A stretch of DNA of 48,611 bases from an uncultured Pseudomonas sp. (GCF_946885885.1 NZ_CAMPHN010000016.1:1-48611); one strand, 5' to 3'; positions 25,271 through 32,531 are shown, counted from the stretch's first letter. Numbers and translations are program-made. The notes: generated from the letters alone by a model not told the origin.

Positions 25271-26268
25271 TGTGCTAATACACCGCTGCCTTTCAATTTT
25301 TCGTAGTAATCTTTGAGTTTATCAAAAGCGTCGCTCTTATCAATAGACTTGCCAAATGTTTTTATGTGATAAAAATCCGATACTCTAATCTCCGTTGGCG
25401 TAATAACATTGCCTTGGCCTGTCACAATTTTGAAGCCTTCATCATCATTGGTATCTTCAAATTCTTTAATGATTTCCTCGGACGTTTTCTTTAGTCGCGA
25501 CCGTCCCAGCTCTCCAAATCCAACAGGCTGTCCTTTTTTTCTAGCTGCGCGTCCATCGAAATTCAAAGAAATTTTTATATCTAAATTCTCTTGGTCTTTT
25601 ATTTCGCTTAGCTCTGGATCTTTGGCAAACATTTCTTCAAAGAGTTCAGAGGCCTTCTTTAATAGTTCATCTATCTTCTTCTGCGAGGCTGTGTTTTTAT
25701 TGGATTGTATTTGAGTCATGCTTGCGTCGTATAATGAAGAGTTCAATTCTATGGACTTGACCCCTTCGTTGGCAATCATTGCCATTTTGCTAGCCTTGGC
25801 GATCTTTTCCAGTTCAAAAGAAGCCAGCATCTTGCTGTGACCACACTTCTTGAGAATTTGATAAATATATGAGTGAACAACAGTTTCGCGAACGCCAGAA
25901 GGACATAAAATCAAGTGGTTGTCACGAACCAATACAAAAATATCTCCTCCAAGAAAATCGCGCCCCTCTGACGCTGTTTCCGCATGCAGCTTAGAGCGCT
26001 TAACTCGTTTACTTTTTTCAATGGTCGTTGTCTGTTCGTTTGGTACGTAGCTAGCAATATGTAGGAACAGGCCTTCGCCTGGCCTGGCTTCTACGTCGGC
26101 CCCTCTAAGTTCGCCTTCTCTCGCTATAAAAGTCCGATCTCCGACAGTGGGTAGGCTTTCATGGCAGCTTTCTAGTAAAGCCTGCAAGGTTTTGCTTTTT
26201 TTAAGTTCATCCCATTTTGCACGGCGATAGTAAAATGGGCGTTTTTTAGTTTTCTTATCTGTTGGCAT
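25267..26268 (-). CDS. soluble partner of membrane effector, RexA-like position
   Basis: A 333-residue soluble, Lys/Glu-rich protein beginning MPTDKKTKKRPFYYRRAKWDELKK. No recognised domain or nucleotide-binding motif; the middle (KIDELLKKASELFEEMF) is helical. The gene is AT-rich, has AAAGGGG before its ATG and an AT-rich upstream stretch that could be its own promoter. It is coupled to the four-helix membrane protein and lies in the same-strand block downstream of the repressor, the position of lambda rexA-rexB. A phage-sensing role is inference. Confidence 0.6.
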   Translation of the reverse strand: MPTDKKTKKRPFYYRRAKWDELKKSKTLQALLESCHESLPTVGDRTFIAREGELRGADVEARPGEGLFLHIASYVPNEQTTTIEKSKRVKRSKLHAETASEGRDFLGGDIFVLVRDNHLILCPSGVRETVVHSYIYQILKKCGHSKMLASFELEKIAKASKMAMIANEGVKSIELNSSLYDASMTQIQSNKNTASQKKIDELLKKASELFEEMFAKDPELSEIKDQENLDIKISLNFDGRAARKKGQPVGFGELGRSRLKKTSEEIIKEFEDTNDDEGFKIVTGQGNVITPTEIRVSDFYHIKTFGKSIDKSDAFDKLKDYYEKLKGSGVLAQ

Positions 26269-26319
26269 AATGTTCCCCTTTCAGCAAATATATAACTTTA
26301 ATTTATTGGTGATTTTTGC

Positions 26320-26976
26320 TCACTTACACACGCCCTCGCATGGCTTACCATCTTTATCCCGGTCCAGCCCGTTCATCCCGCACTGCTCAAGGAAAAATAT
26401 GGCCTCCTCGCAGCTATTCATTTGCTTGCAGTATCGCTTGGCGCCGCACTGGTAAGCGCTGGAGCTGGCACTGCTAACCTTGCTGTTAGCCACCTGCTGG
26501 TTGAGCTGTCGCCCGGCCTTACGCCATTCCCACGGCGGAACGATATCGGCCTCGGGAAGCGCCCACAGGCCGCGGCGGGCGGATTTCGCTGCGGACTCGA
26601 CTTGCAGTAGTGACTTGTCGTGGTTGTACTGGCGGTAGACCCAGGCGGCACCGAGGCGAACCATTTCTCGGTTAACGTCTTGGCCGGCCACACTGACGCG
26701 CGCAACCGTCCGGCCGTAGCGGTCGCGATCCTGTACTTGGAGCGTGATGGTCTTTTTGAAGGCGAGATCCGACAGCGCTTGCTTGGCCTTCTGGCCATAT
26801 GGCTGGGCCTTCTCTGGAGTGTCGATTTCGGCTAGGCGAACCTTGAGCTGATTTCGCTCGGCGGTCAGGCAGGTGAGGGTGTCGCCATCGCTGATGCCTA
26901 CCACTTTGCAGCTGATGTCCCCGGCCGCTAGCGATGCTTGGGCTACCAGGCACAAGATAAGTGCTGGCCACCTCAT
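26320..26976 (-). CDS. secreted thermonuclease (SNase) with Excalibur domain
   Basis: A 218-residue exported nuclease. Signal peptide about 1-18; SNase domain about 20-140 with catalytic Arg47 (VRLAE), Glu55 (IDTPE) and Arg89 (RYGR), the same three as in staphylococcal nuclease. The C-terminal Excalibur domain has the calcium-binding LDRDKDGKPCEGVC with paired cysteines. It degrades DNA or RNA outside the cytoplasm. Its ATG overlaps the stop of the CsrA-like gene (TAATG), so the two are co-translated. It lies in the lysogenic block behind the repressor. Confidence 0.85.
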   Translation of the reverse strand: MRWPALILCLVAQASLAAGDISCKVVGISDGDTLTCLTAERNQLKVRLAEIDTPEKAQPYGQKAKQALSDLAFKKTITLQVQDRDRYGRTVARVSVAGQDVNREMVRLGAAWVYRQYNHDKSLLQVESAAKSARRGLWALPEADIVPPWEWRKAGRQLNQQVANSKVSSASSSAYQCGAKRYCKQMNSCEEAIFFLEQCGMNGLDRDKDGKPCEGVCK

Positions 26977-27179
26977 TACGTAACCAGCTCGTCCCTAAGG
27001 ATCAATACCTCTTTAGGTGCTTCAACACCAATGCGAACCTTGTCGCCATGCAGTTCGCCAATATGTAGGGTGATGCCGTCGCGCAGTAGGTGTTGGAGTA
27101 GGGCGTCGGTATTTACGCCTGGGTCGATGGTCATGCGGATCTTTTCGCCTTCACGGCGAGTGAGGGTGAGAAAACCCAT
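26976..27179 (-). CDS. CsrA-like protein from internal start (67 aa)
   Basis: AAGGAGG lies eight bases before an ATG at 27179, inside the longer membrane-protein frame, where the same bases encode Lys-Glu. Translation from here gives a 67-residue CsrA-like protein with family features TLTRREGE and VRIGVEAPKEV plus an insertion absent from ordinary CsrA. The internal site contains GGA, the CsrA recognition core, so the protein could regulate its own synthesis. The gene overlaps the secreted nuclease by one base. Confidence 0.65.
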   Translation of the reverse strand: MGFLTLTRREGEKIRMTIDPGVNTDALLQHLLRDGITLHIGELHGDKVRIGVEAPKEVLILRDELVT

Positions 27180-27569
27180 AGGTAGCGCCTCCTTGCGTTT
27201 AGGTTTAACGAGCACCAGAAACATTGCCAATGCTGCACCAGCGTAGACCAAAGCGTTCATGCTGTTGAGTAACAGCATGAAAACTTCCTTTCTCTGCAGT
27301 GGCTCGGTGCTGCTGGTGAATGCGTATATATCCTTGGTCGATCCGATCGCCACTGCCGCCGCGCCTATGCAGGCGGTGAAGAAAAACAGGAATCGACAGG
27401 CTTTTTTGAATGCAGGGGCTAGGCCTGCGAACCAGGCGGAAACGATCGCTTTAAATCGGGCGCGATGTTCATCTTCTTTTCCGGCATAGCTGAGCACAAA
27501 GCCGAGAATGGTGAAGATCGCCACGATGCCACTAAAGAGGGCCGCAGCCATTGCTGCAAAGGTGCTCAT
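26976..27569 (-). CDS. three-helix membrane protein fused in frame to CsrA-like domain
   Basis: A 197-residue open frame without interruption. Residues 5-29, 59-77 and 96-121 are hydrophobic helices; residues 131-197 are a CsrA-like domain (MGFLTLTRREGEKIRM ... VRIGVEAPKEVLILRDELV) with about 15 extra residues (around DPGVNTDALLQHLLRDG) between the first two strands. The arginine equivalent to CsrA Arg44 is kept (LILRDEL). As a full-length product this would tether an RNA-binding CsrA domain to the inner membrane. A strong internal ribosome site before residue 131 suggests a second, free product. The upstream start has only a distant AAGGAA. Confidence 0.6.
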   Translation of the reverse strand: MSTFAAMAAALFSGIVAIFTILGFVLSYAGKEDEHRARFKAIVSAWFAGLAPAFKKACRFLFFFTACIGAAAVAIGSTKDIYAFTSSTEPLQRKEVFMLLLNSMNALVYAGAALAMFLVLVKPKRKEALPMGFLTLTRREGEKIRMTIDPGVNTDALLQHLLRDGITLHIGELHGDKVRIGVEAPKEVLILRDELVT

Positions 27570-27621
27570 GTTGTTCTCATGCTTCCTTGCGTCAGGTAAG
27601 TTTCACTGCGGCCCTTGGGGC

Positions 27622-27816
27622 CTACTCTGCTCGCCTCGGGTAGGGCCGGCAGTAGAGCTTAAGAACATAGAGGGCGTCGCGTGATTTCGCTTTGTCCAGA
27701 TTCTGGAACATGCATTCTTCCCAGGTGTCTGGGGCGCGCCAGGACTGCCAGCCCAGGACGATGGCCATGCCGATCAAGGCTCCGGCTATGCCGGCAGATA
27801 GCATTTTCTCTTTCAA
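27622..27816 (-). CDS. small membrane-anchored protein (64 aa)
   Basis: One N-terminal hydrophobic helix (about 5-24), then a short domain with two cysteines (EECMFQ, LYCRPYP) that could form a disulfide outside the membrane. The start is TTG at 27816 with AAGGCGG upstream, or ATG at 27804. Second in the block that begins with the repressor. Function unknown. Confidence 0.55.
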   Translation of the reverse strand: MKEKMLSAGIAGALIGMAIVLGWQSWRAPDTWEECMFQNLDKAKSRDALYVLKLYCRPYPRRAE

Positions 27817-27868
27817 AGGAACCGCCTTTCCATACTCACTACTTATGCTTTCCTTGCTGCCGTCGTTG

Positions 27869-28510
27869 TCAGAGCTTCATCTTGGCTTCTTTCACGACCC
27901 CGATAAATCGGCAGTTGCCGTTGATCGGGATCATCCGGTATGCGGGGTTGAGCGGCTTCAGGTAGAACTGACCGGCATCGTTAACCAGCTTCTTGAAGGT
28001 GGCTTTTTCCTCGCTGTCCAGCTTGGCGACCACCAGGTGGCCAGGCTGCGCCTCTACGCCGGTATCCACCAGGATCAGCATGCCTTCTGGGATGCTTTGG
28101 CCGGATGGCGCGGTCATCGAGTCGCCGTCGACCTCGAGCCAGAAGGCCGGCCCCTTTGCTTTGTAGTCGCTCAGTTCTGAACGATCTTCGGCGCCGGGTT
28201 CGTAAGGCTGCACTGCATCGCCCCAGCCGCCGGCGACCACGCTACTGATCACCGGATAACGGAAGTATCGATCAGGTTGGGATGCGAGGGTGACGTTGCT
28301 GCCGACGTCTTCTTGCGAGGCAGGAACACTCAGCGGCGGCATGCCTACAACCTCAAGCATTCGGTTGATATCGGCAAGCTTCGGTTCGCGCCGGCCGCCC
28401 AGCCAGTGACCGACGGCACCCTGGGTCACGTCGACCCTTTCGGCCATCTGCTCTTGGGTAATGCCCAGCACTTCCATGCGGGCCTTCACTATCGAAATCC
28501 AGTCATTCAT
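27869..28510 (-). CDS. CI-like prophage repressor (S24 autoprotease)
   Basis: A 213-residue repressor. The N-terminal helix-turn-helix is about 15-55 (GITQEQMAERVDVTQGAVGHW). The C-terminal LexA/S24 domain has the Ala93-Gly94 cleavage site (SVVAGGWG), nucleophile Ser131 (VDGDSM) and probable general base Lys173/174 (ATFKKLV). RecA-stimulated self-cleavage would link prophage induction to DNA damage. The ATG at 28510 is chosen because the domain begins there; upstream codons lie in the operator. It faces cro across 113 bases. Confidence 0.9.
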   Translation of the reverse strand: MNDWISIVKARMEVLGITQEQMAERVDVTQGAVGHWLGGRREPKLADINRMLEVVGMPPLSVPASQEDVGSNVTLASQPDRYFRYPVISSVVAGGWGDAVQPYEPGAEDRSELSDYKAKGPAFWLEVDGDSMTAPSGQSIPEGMLILVDTGVEAQPGHLVVAKLDSEEKATFKKLVNDAGQFYLKPLNPAYRMIPINGNCRFIGVVKEAKMKL

Positions 28511-28526
28511 GGCTGGAATCCTACAG

Positions 28527-28593
28527 ATCGTATTAATCCCTTCAATGCACATATCGTATTGATTGCTTGCCTGTTTCAAATACAAAATGTATT
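28527..28593. promoter_or_regulatory. right operator/promoter region between repressor and cro
   Basis: A perfect 15-base operator AATACAAAATGTATT (28579-28593) is identical to one at the left promoter. Two ATCGTATT half-sites (28527-28534 and 28553-28560) could be weaker operators. Rightward promoter candidates are TTGATT (28559-28564) with TACAAA (28581-28586), or TTGCCT (28567-28572) with TATTTT (28590-28595); both overlap the operator. The repressor promoter is not resolved. Confidence 0.65.
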
Positions 28594-28623
28594 TTTGTGG
28601 AGTGAGTAATTTGGAGTGCTGTC

Positions 28624-28842
28624 ATGAACGCCCTGAAAGCCACCCGCAAGAAAGTGGGTGTAACCCAGACCCAGCTCGCCGAGCGCGTCGGCCTTACTCA
28701 GGCCGCGATTGGTCATTACGAAACTGGTCGACGCACGCCTGGCCTCAGTGAGTGCCGCCGGATCGTCGCCGCGCTCAATGAGTTGGGCGCCGAATGCAAT
28801 CTGGCTGACGTTTTTCCTGAGCCAGAAGAGCGAGCAGCCTGA
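28624..28842 (+). CDS. cro: Cro-like helix-turn-helix protein
   Basis: A 72-residue XRE-family DNA-binding protein; helix-turn-helix about 13-38 (GVTQTQLAERVGLTQAAIGHYETG). Divergent from the repressor and first gene of the right early operon, the position of Cro. GGAG lies nine bases before the ATG. It should compete for the shared 15-base operators and block repressor synthesis during lytic growth. Confidence 0.85.
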   Translation: MNALKATRKKVGVTQTQLAERVGLTQAAIGHYETGRRTPGLSECRRIVAALNELGAECNLADVFPEPEERAA

Positions 28843-28870
28843 GCGATTTCCCCACAGCTGAGTAACCCCT

Positions 28871-29152
28871 ATGACCCCACGTGAAAAAGAGATCGCCTTG
28901 GAGGCGGCTGGGCGCAGCGTCGACCCGGTAGCACATGCCAAGAAGCTGATCGAGGCTGCGGCCTTTCTGCGCGGCGAGCGACCGCCGTTCGTTTGCTGGC
29001 CGAAGCGGAAGAGTGAGCACTCCGGTGACTTCATTTCGGCTCTTGACCTTCATGAAATGGCCGCCTGGCTTGAAGCCCAGGCGGCTGAGTTGCGTGAGCG
29101 CGCGGTGCATGCATCCGAGTTTATGCAGCGGGGGAGTCAAGGTGGTCTTTGA
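28871..29152 (+). CDS. hypothetical phage protein (93 aa)
   Basis: A helical, Ala/Glu-rich protein beginning MTPREKEIALEAAGRSV. Follows cro by 28 bases. Its 3' end overlaps, by 32 bases, the end of a convergent gene on the other strand. No family recognised. Confidence 0.55.
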   Translation: MTPREKEIALEAAGRSVDPVAHAKKLIEAAAFLRGERPPFVCWPKRKSEHSGDFISALDLHEMAAWLEAQAAELRERAVHASEFMQRGSQGGL

Positions 29153-29531
29153 GTTCACCCCAAAGGCCGTGATTGCTTGCCCAACCTCTTGCGGCGAGGC
29201 GTGCCTCTTCCGGCAGTTGGAGGGAGTGAAGCTCCTCGGCCAGCGCAAACATCAGGTCATCACGGGAAATTCCGCGGGCATATTCAATAGTCCAGCCGTA
29301 TTTCTTCATGGCCAGGTACTGGGCGGCCTCGAGCTTTTCCAGCGGCTCCCATGGAGTGCCGTGGCGCTGACGAATCTCTCGGCAAAGCGCCTCGAGCTTG
29401 AGTCGTCCAATGCCAATCCTGACGGCTTGCCTGTCTTTCTCGTGTCGCGAGCTGGTATCCCCCTTCGCATCCACTTCTTGAGCTGCTTCCTGAAGCAATT
29501 GGCCAAGCAGCGATTGGTAGCTCTGTTCCAT
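29121..29531 (-). CDS. hypothetical phage protein (136 aa), opposite strand in right operon
   Basis: Starts at 29531 with GGAGG nine bases upstream. The protein is helical and charged (MEQSYQSLLGQLLQEAAQEV; LEKLEAAQYLAMKKYGW) and soluble. It is the only minus-strand gene inside the rightward early operon, so it needs its own promoter and its transcript would be antisense to the operon. Upstream in-frame codons to 29777 lack a ribosome site and are antisense to the next gene. Function unknown. Confidence 0.6.
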   Translation of the reverse strand: MEQSYQSLLGQLLQEAAQEVDAKGDTSSRHEKDRQAVRIGIGRLKLEALCREIRQRHGTPWEPLEKLEAAQYLAMKKYGWTIEYARGISRDDLMFALAEELHSLQLPEEARLAARGWASNHGLWGELKDHLDSPAA

Positions 29532-29640
29532 AAGTCGGGCCTCCGTGGCCTTCGTTGTGTGTGGAAGCAAAACGATAGCACGCCGCGCCCGGCACCTATT
29601 TCGCGGCATTGCCGCATCCACCAGCAGATGGAATCGCCCC

Positions 29641-29994
29641 ATGACCAAGCTCCGTGATGATCGGCGCCGCAAAGCGCCCGGTACCCACCTGACCGAAGAA
29701 ATCAAACTGCGCGTGTGCGTTGAGGACCACCGCGAGCTGATTGAGGCATCGCGCCTTTCGCATTCCGAAAACCTCACCGGCTACGCCCGGGACTGCATGT
29801 TCATTGGCCACCGCCTGCAGCAGGGCGGCCAGCAGGAACAGATCCTGGCCGCGATGTTGTTGCAGCAGCGGGCACACGCCCTGGCTGCGCTGTTCCGCGG
29901 TGAACCAGTCGGCCAGGAGCAGCTGAGCAGTCTGCTGGCCGACTTGGCCAAGCAATCGTTGACCGACAGTGTCGGCAATCAGAAAACCGCCTGA
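29641..29994 (+). CDS. ribbon-helix-helix-like DNA-binding protein (117 aa)
   Basis: The segment THLTEEIKLRVCVEDHRELIEASRLSHSENLTGYARD (about residues 15-52) has the strand-helix-helix look of Arc/MobC-type ribbon-helix-helix proteins; the rest is a Gln/Leu-rich helix that may oligomerise. A DNA-binding role near the replication genes is plausible. The start at 29641 is chosen because the family-like part begins there; the ribosome site is weak. Confidence 0.5.
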   Translation: MTKLRDDRRRKAPGTHLTEEIKLRVCVEDHRELIEASRLSHSENLTGYARDCMFIGHRLQQGGQQEQILAAMLLQQRAHALAALFRGEPVGQEQLSSLLADLAKQSLTDSVGNQKTA

Positions 29995-30019
29995 AAGGCC
30001 CTAGTAGGAGGGAGCACCG

Positions 30020-30214
30020 ATGTTCTCGAAGCAAGTGTGCAATGCCGCCCGCGCTCAGTTGAGCCCCGCGGAGCAGCAAGCGCTGCAGCAGGAAGCCGCG
30101 CGACGTGGCTGTGGGGTCAATGACGCTCTGGTGGCGGTTGCCCTGGAAAGTCTGCAACAGCAGCTGTACGCGCTGGCCCAGGGCGGGCGGCGTCTGGAGT
30201 TGGTGAAGGGGTAG
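30020..30214 (+). CDS. hypothetical phage protein (64 aa)
   Basis: Helical, beginning MFSKQVCNAARAQLSPAEQ, with AGGAGGGAG before the ATG. Ala/Gln-rich; may be a small DNA-binding or regulatory protein. The 145 bases that follow hold no gene but include an AT tract (30246-30265) flanked by GC-rich imperfect inverted repeats. Confidence 0.5.
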   Translation: MFSKQVCNAARAQLSPAEQQALQQEAARRGCGVNDALVAVALESLQQQLYALAQGGRRLELVKG

Positions 30215-30359
30215 CCAGGCAGGTTAGCACGGGGCCGGTCGGCGAAATTTTTAAAGCAGTTTAAAAGCCAGCCGGCCGGCAACCGATCAAAAGTTTCTGC
30301 ATGCGGAAACCGGCTTTGGCCGTATTTGGCGACACCTCTCCCACTATTCCAGGGAGAGC

Positions 30360-31304
30360 ATGAATTTACAGGCCCTATTAGGCCAGTTTGGGGGAAGGGT
30401 AGTGCCCGCTGTCCTAATCAATGATGTCGAGTGGGAGCTGCTGGCCGGGGAGCCGGCCGAGCTGCTCAAGCTCTATGTGGCGCTGAAACGCCGCATGGAC
30501 TTCGCTACGGGTATCGCCGGGCGTAAGACGCTGCTCAACGAGATTGTGCTGCGCGAGGGATTCACTATTGACCCCATACCTGGGCGCCCCAAGCCCAAGC
30601 CGGTCACTCGTGAACAATACCGATCGGCCGTGCGCAGGTTGGAGAAGTTGGGGGCGATAAACGTGATCGGCCCGCTTGTTTTCGAGTTCCCGCACGCTCG
30701 CCGGGATCAGTCCGCCCACAACAGCTACAACCGAGCTACAACCAAGCTACAACCAGAACAACAACCAGCCGAGAAATCGCCAGAGTCCAGCAATGACGCG
30801 GCTTTTAGTGATGTAAAGGATGGAGCTACAACCGGGTTATTTCTTGAGCAGGTGCCGAGCAACAACCTACTTCCGGTATCCGGTAACTATACCGTACCTC
30901 TCCCGCGCGAGAGCGACACGGCTCCCGCCACCGCCGGACAGTGGTGCCAGTTCTTCATCCGAGAGCGCCGTTTCCAACTCCATGTCGTCCAGACGCCCAA
31001 GACCATGCCGCTGTTCGCCTCCTGGGTAGAGCGCGGCATTACCACCAGCCAGATGCTCGCTGCCATGGAGATCGCCGAAGCGAAGCTCGGCAGCGCGCCT
31101 GATAGCCCTCTGTACTACCGCAACTTTCTCGACCAAATGCTGCTGGAGACCCAGCGGCTGGCCAGCCAACAGGAGTGCCGCCATGAGCGCGACCATCGAC
31201 CAGGAAAACCAGGCCAGGGCGGGCCATATAGCGAGCCAGGTGGCCTCGCAGCTGAGCTGCTCGACACCAGCTGGGCAGACTGCCTCAACATCCCAGCCGA
31301 CTGA
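30360..31304 (+). CDS. phage replication initiator, O-like
   Basis: A 314-residue protein whose N-terminal ~115 residues look like a winged-helix DNA-binding domain (LLKLYVALKRRMDFATGIAG; YRSAVRRLEKLGAINVIG). A low-complexity linker about 118-165 is encoded over the 11-base-spaced iterons. A C-terminal DnaT/initiator-like part (WCQFFIRERRFQLHVVQ; SPLYYRNFLDQML) follows. It overlaps the P-like helicase-loader gene by 122 bases. Initiator with origin inside the gene, followed by loader, is the lambda O-P plan. Family assignment is by structure and context. Confidence 0.65.
   Translation: MNLQALLGQFGGRVVPAVLINDVEWELLAGEPAELLKLYVALKRRMDFATGIAGRKTLLNEIVLREGFTIDPIPGRPKPKPVTREQYRSAVRRLEKLGAINVIGPLVFEFPHARRDQSAHNSYNRATTKLQPEQQPAEKSPESSNDAAFSDVKDGATTGLFLEQVPSNNLLPVSGNYTVPLPRESDTAPATAGQWCQFFIRERRFQLHVVQTPKTMPLFASWVERGITTSQMLAAMEIAEAKLGSAPDSPLYYRNFLDQMLLETQRLASQQECRHERDHRPGKPGQGGPYSEPGGLAAELLDTSWADCLNIPAD
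30723..30833. other. candidate phage replication origin with iterons
   Basis: The 10-mer AGCTACAACC occurs at 30723-30732, 30734-30743 and 30745-30754, exactly 11 bases apart, and again at 30824-30833. Eleven is not a multiple of three, so the repeat is kept at DNA level rather than as a protein repeat. It lies inside the O-like gene, as lambda ori does, and one repeat per helical turn suits initiator binding. Confidence 0.65.
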
Positions 31305-31983
31305 GGTGCAGCTGCAGCGAAAGCGCCTGCTCAGCGAGCGAGCGAACGTCCTCTTCGCCGAGATGCACTCGCTCAAGCCGTTCGCCTTTCGCAAAGCGTG
31401 GCCGACCGAGGAGCGGGTCAGGACGGCAAAAGCTCAGTACCTGGCTGTCCGCGAGTTCCGCCAGCTCAGCGACGCACAGTTCCGGTTCGGCCTGGATCGC
31501 CTACGTGCAACGATGGTCTGGCCGGCAGCACCATCGGAGTTCCTCGAGCTATGCCGCAACCCGGACCCGGAGGCCATTGGCGCCCCGTCATTGGACGAGG
31601 CCTATGCCCAGGTGTTGCGATACGAGACAGCGCCGGCCGATCTGCGCGACCTGTCGGTGATGCACCCGGCCACCTACTGGGCCTGGCGCCAAATGAACCA
31701 CCCGGTGTGGCGGAAGCTATCAGCTGATCGGCACGAAAAGAAATTCGCCGCGGCCTACCGTAGCGCGATGAAGGCGGCACTGTCCGGTGAGCAATTCCCG
31801 GCGGCACCGAAGCTGCTGGTAGGGAAGGGAGGCGGAATGTGCGCTGAGGTGACAGCCGTCGACGCTGCGCAGGAACAGCGCCTGCAGGCTCGTATGGTGC
31901 AGCAGGGTATCCCAGCTGGCGCTGCTGCTCGCCAGCAGCTGCTTGCGTCGCTCGGGATCAAGCGTGGTGATCGCCATGCATGA
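31183..31983 (+). CDS. phage replication protein P-like helicase loader
   Basis: A 266-residue protein resembling lambda P: LFAEMHSLKPFAFRKAWPTE and AKAQYLAVREFRQLSDAQF, then MVWPAAPSEFLELCRNPDP and a C-terminal helical part. P-type proteins take DnaB from the host and place it at the phage origin. It begins 122 bases inside the O-like gene in another frame, and overlaps rusA by eight bases. Confidence 0.72.
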   Translation: MSATIDQENQARAGHIASQVASQLSCSTPAGQTASTSQPTEVQLQRKRLLSERANVLFAEMHSLKPFAFRKAWPTEERVRTAKAQYLAVREFRQLSDAQFRFGLDRLRATMVWPAAPSEFLELCRNPDPEAIGAPSLDEAYAQVLRYETAPADLRDLSVMHPATYWAWRQMNHPVWRKLSADRHEKKFAAAYRSAMKAALSGEQFPAAPKLLVGKGGGMCAEVTAVDAAQEQRLQARMVQQGIPAGAAARQQLLASLGIKRGDRHA

Positions 31984-32416
31984 CTTCCGTCCCGTCGAAT
32001 TCACCGTGCCCGGGGAGCCGCAAGGGAAAGGGCGCCCGCGCATCGGCCGTGTCGGCAATCACGCCAGGATGTTCACGCCAGCCAAGACCGTGGCCTATGA
32101 GGGACTTGTAGCGCTAGCTGCCCAGGAGGCTATGGCCGGGCGCGAGCTACTCACCGGCCCGGTGATGATCGAACTGGAGATATTCCACGGCGTGCCGCAA
32201 TCCATGTCGAAAAAGCGGAAGGCGCTCGCTCTGGCCGGCGAGATCAAGCCGATGAAGAAGCCCGACACCGACAACGTGCTCAAGGCCATCTGTGACGGCT
32301 GCAACGGTGTGGTCTGGCGCGATGACGTGCAGAACACCGACGGCCTGTATCGGCGCCGCTATGCCGAAACGCCTTGCGTGCGGGTTCGTCTCATTCCCCT
32401 GATCGAGGAGGCCTGA
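31976..32416 (+). CDS. rusA: RusA-family Holliday junction resolvase
   Basis: A 146-residue endonuclease. FTVPGEPQGKGRPRIGRVG near the start and the acidic site KKPDTDNVLKAICDGCNGVVWRDDVQ-type region (shown in part: KKPDTDNVLKAICDG, WRDDVQ) are diagnostic for RusA, which cuts four-way junctions made by recombination or replication. The ATG at 31976 lies within the end of the P-like gene; an in-frame start at 31943 lacks the family N-terminus. Confidence 0.9.
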   Translation: MHDFRPVEFTVPGEPQGKGRPRIGRVGNHARMFTPAKTVAYEGLVALAAQEAMAGRELLTGPVMIELEIFHGVPQSMSKKRKALALAGEIKPMKKPDTDNVLKAICDGCNGVVWRDDVQNTDGLYRRRYAETPCVRVRLIPLIEEA

Positions 32417-32531
32417 GTGCGCAGTTGCGTAGTACGCCCCTGCGAACGCCGACAAACCGGCGTGGCAGTAAGAGGGCGAGCAGATTCGAATTTCAGGAGT
32501 TGCGCGTTCTGCGCGCAGTTTGGGGGTGGAT

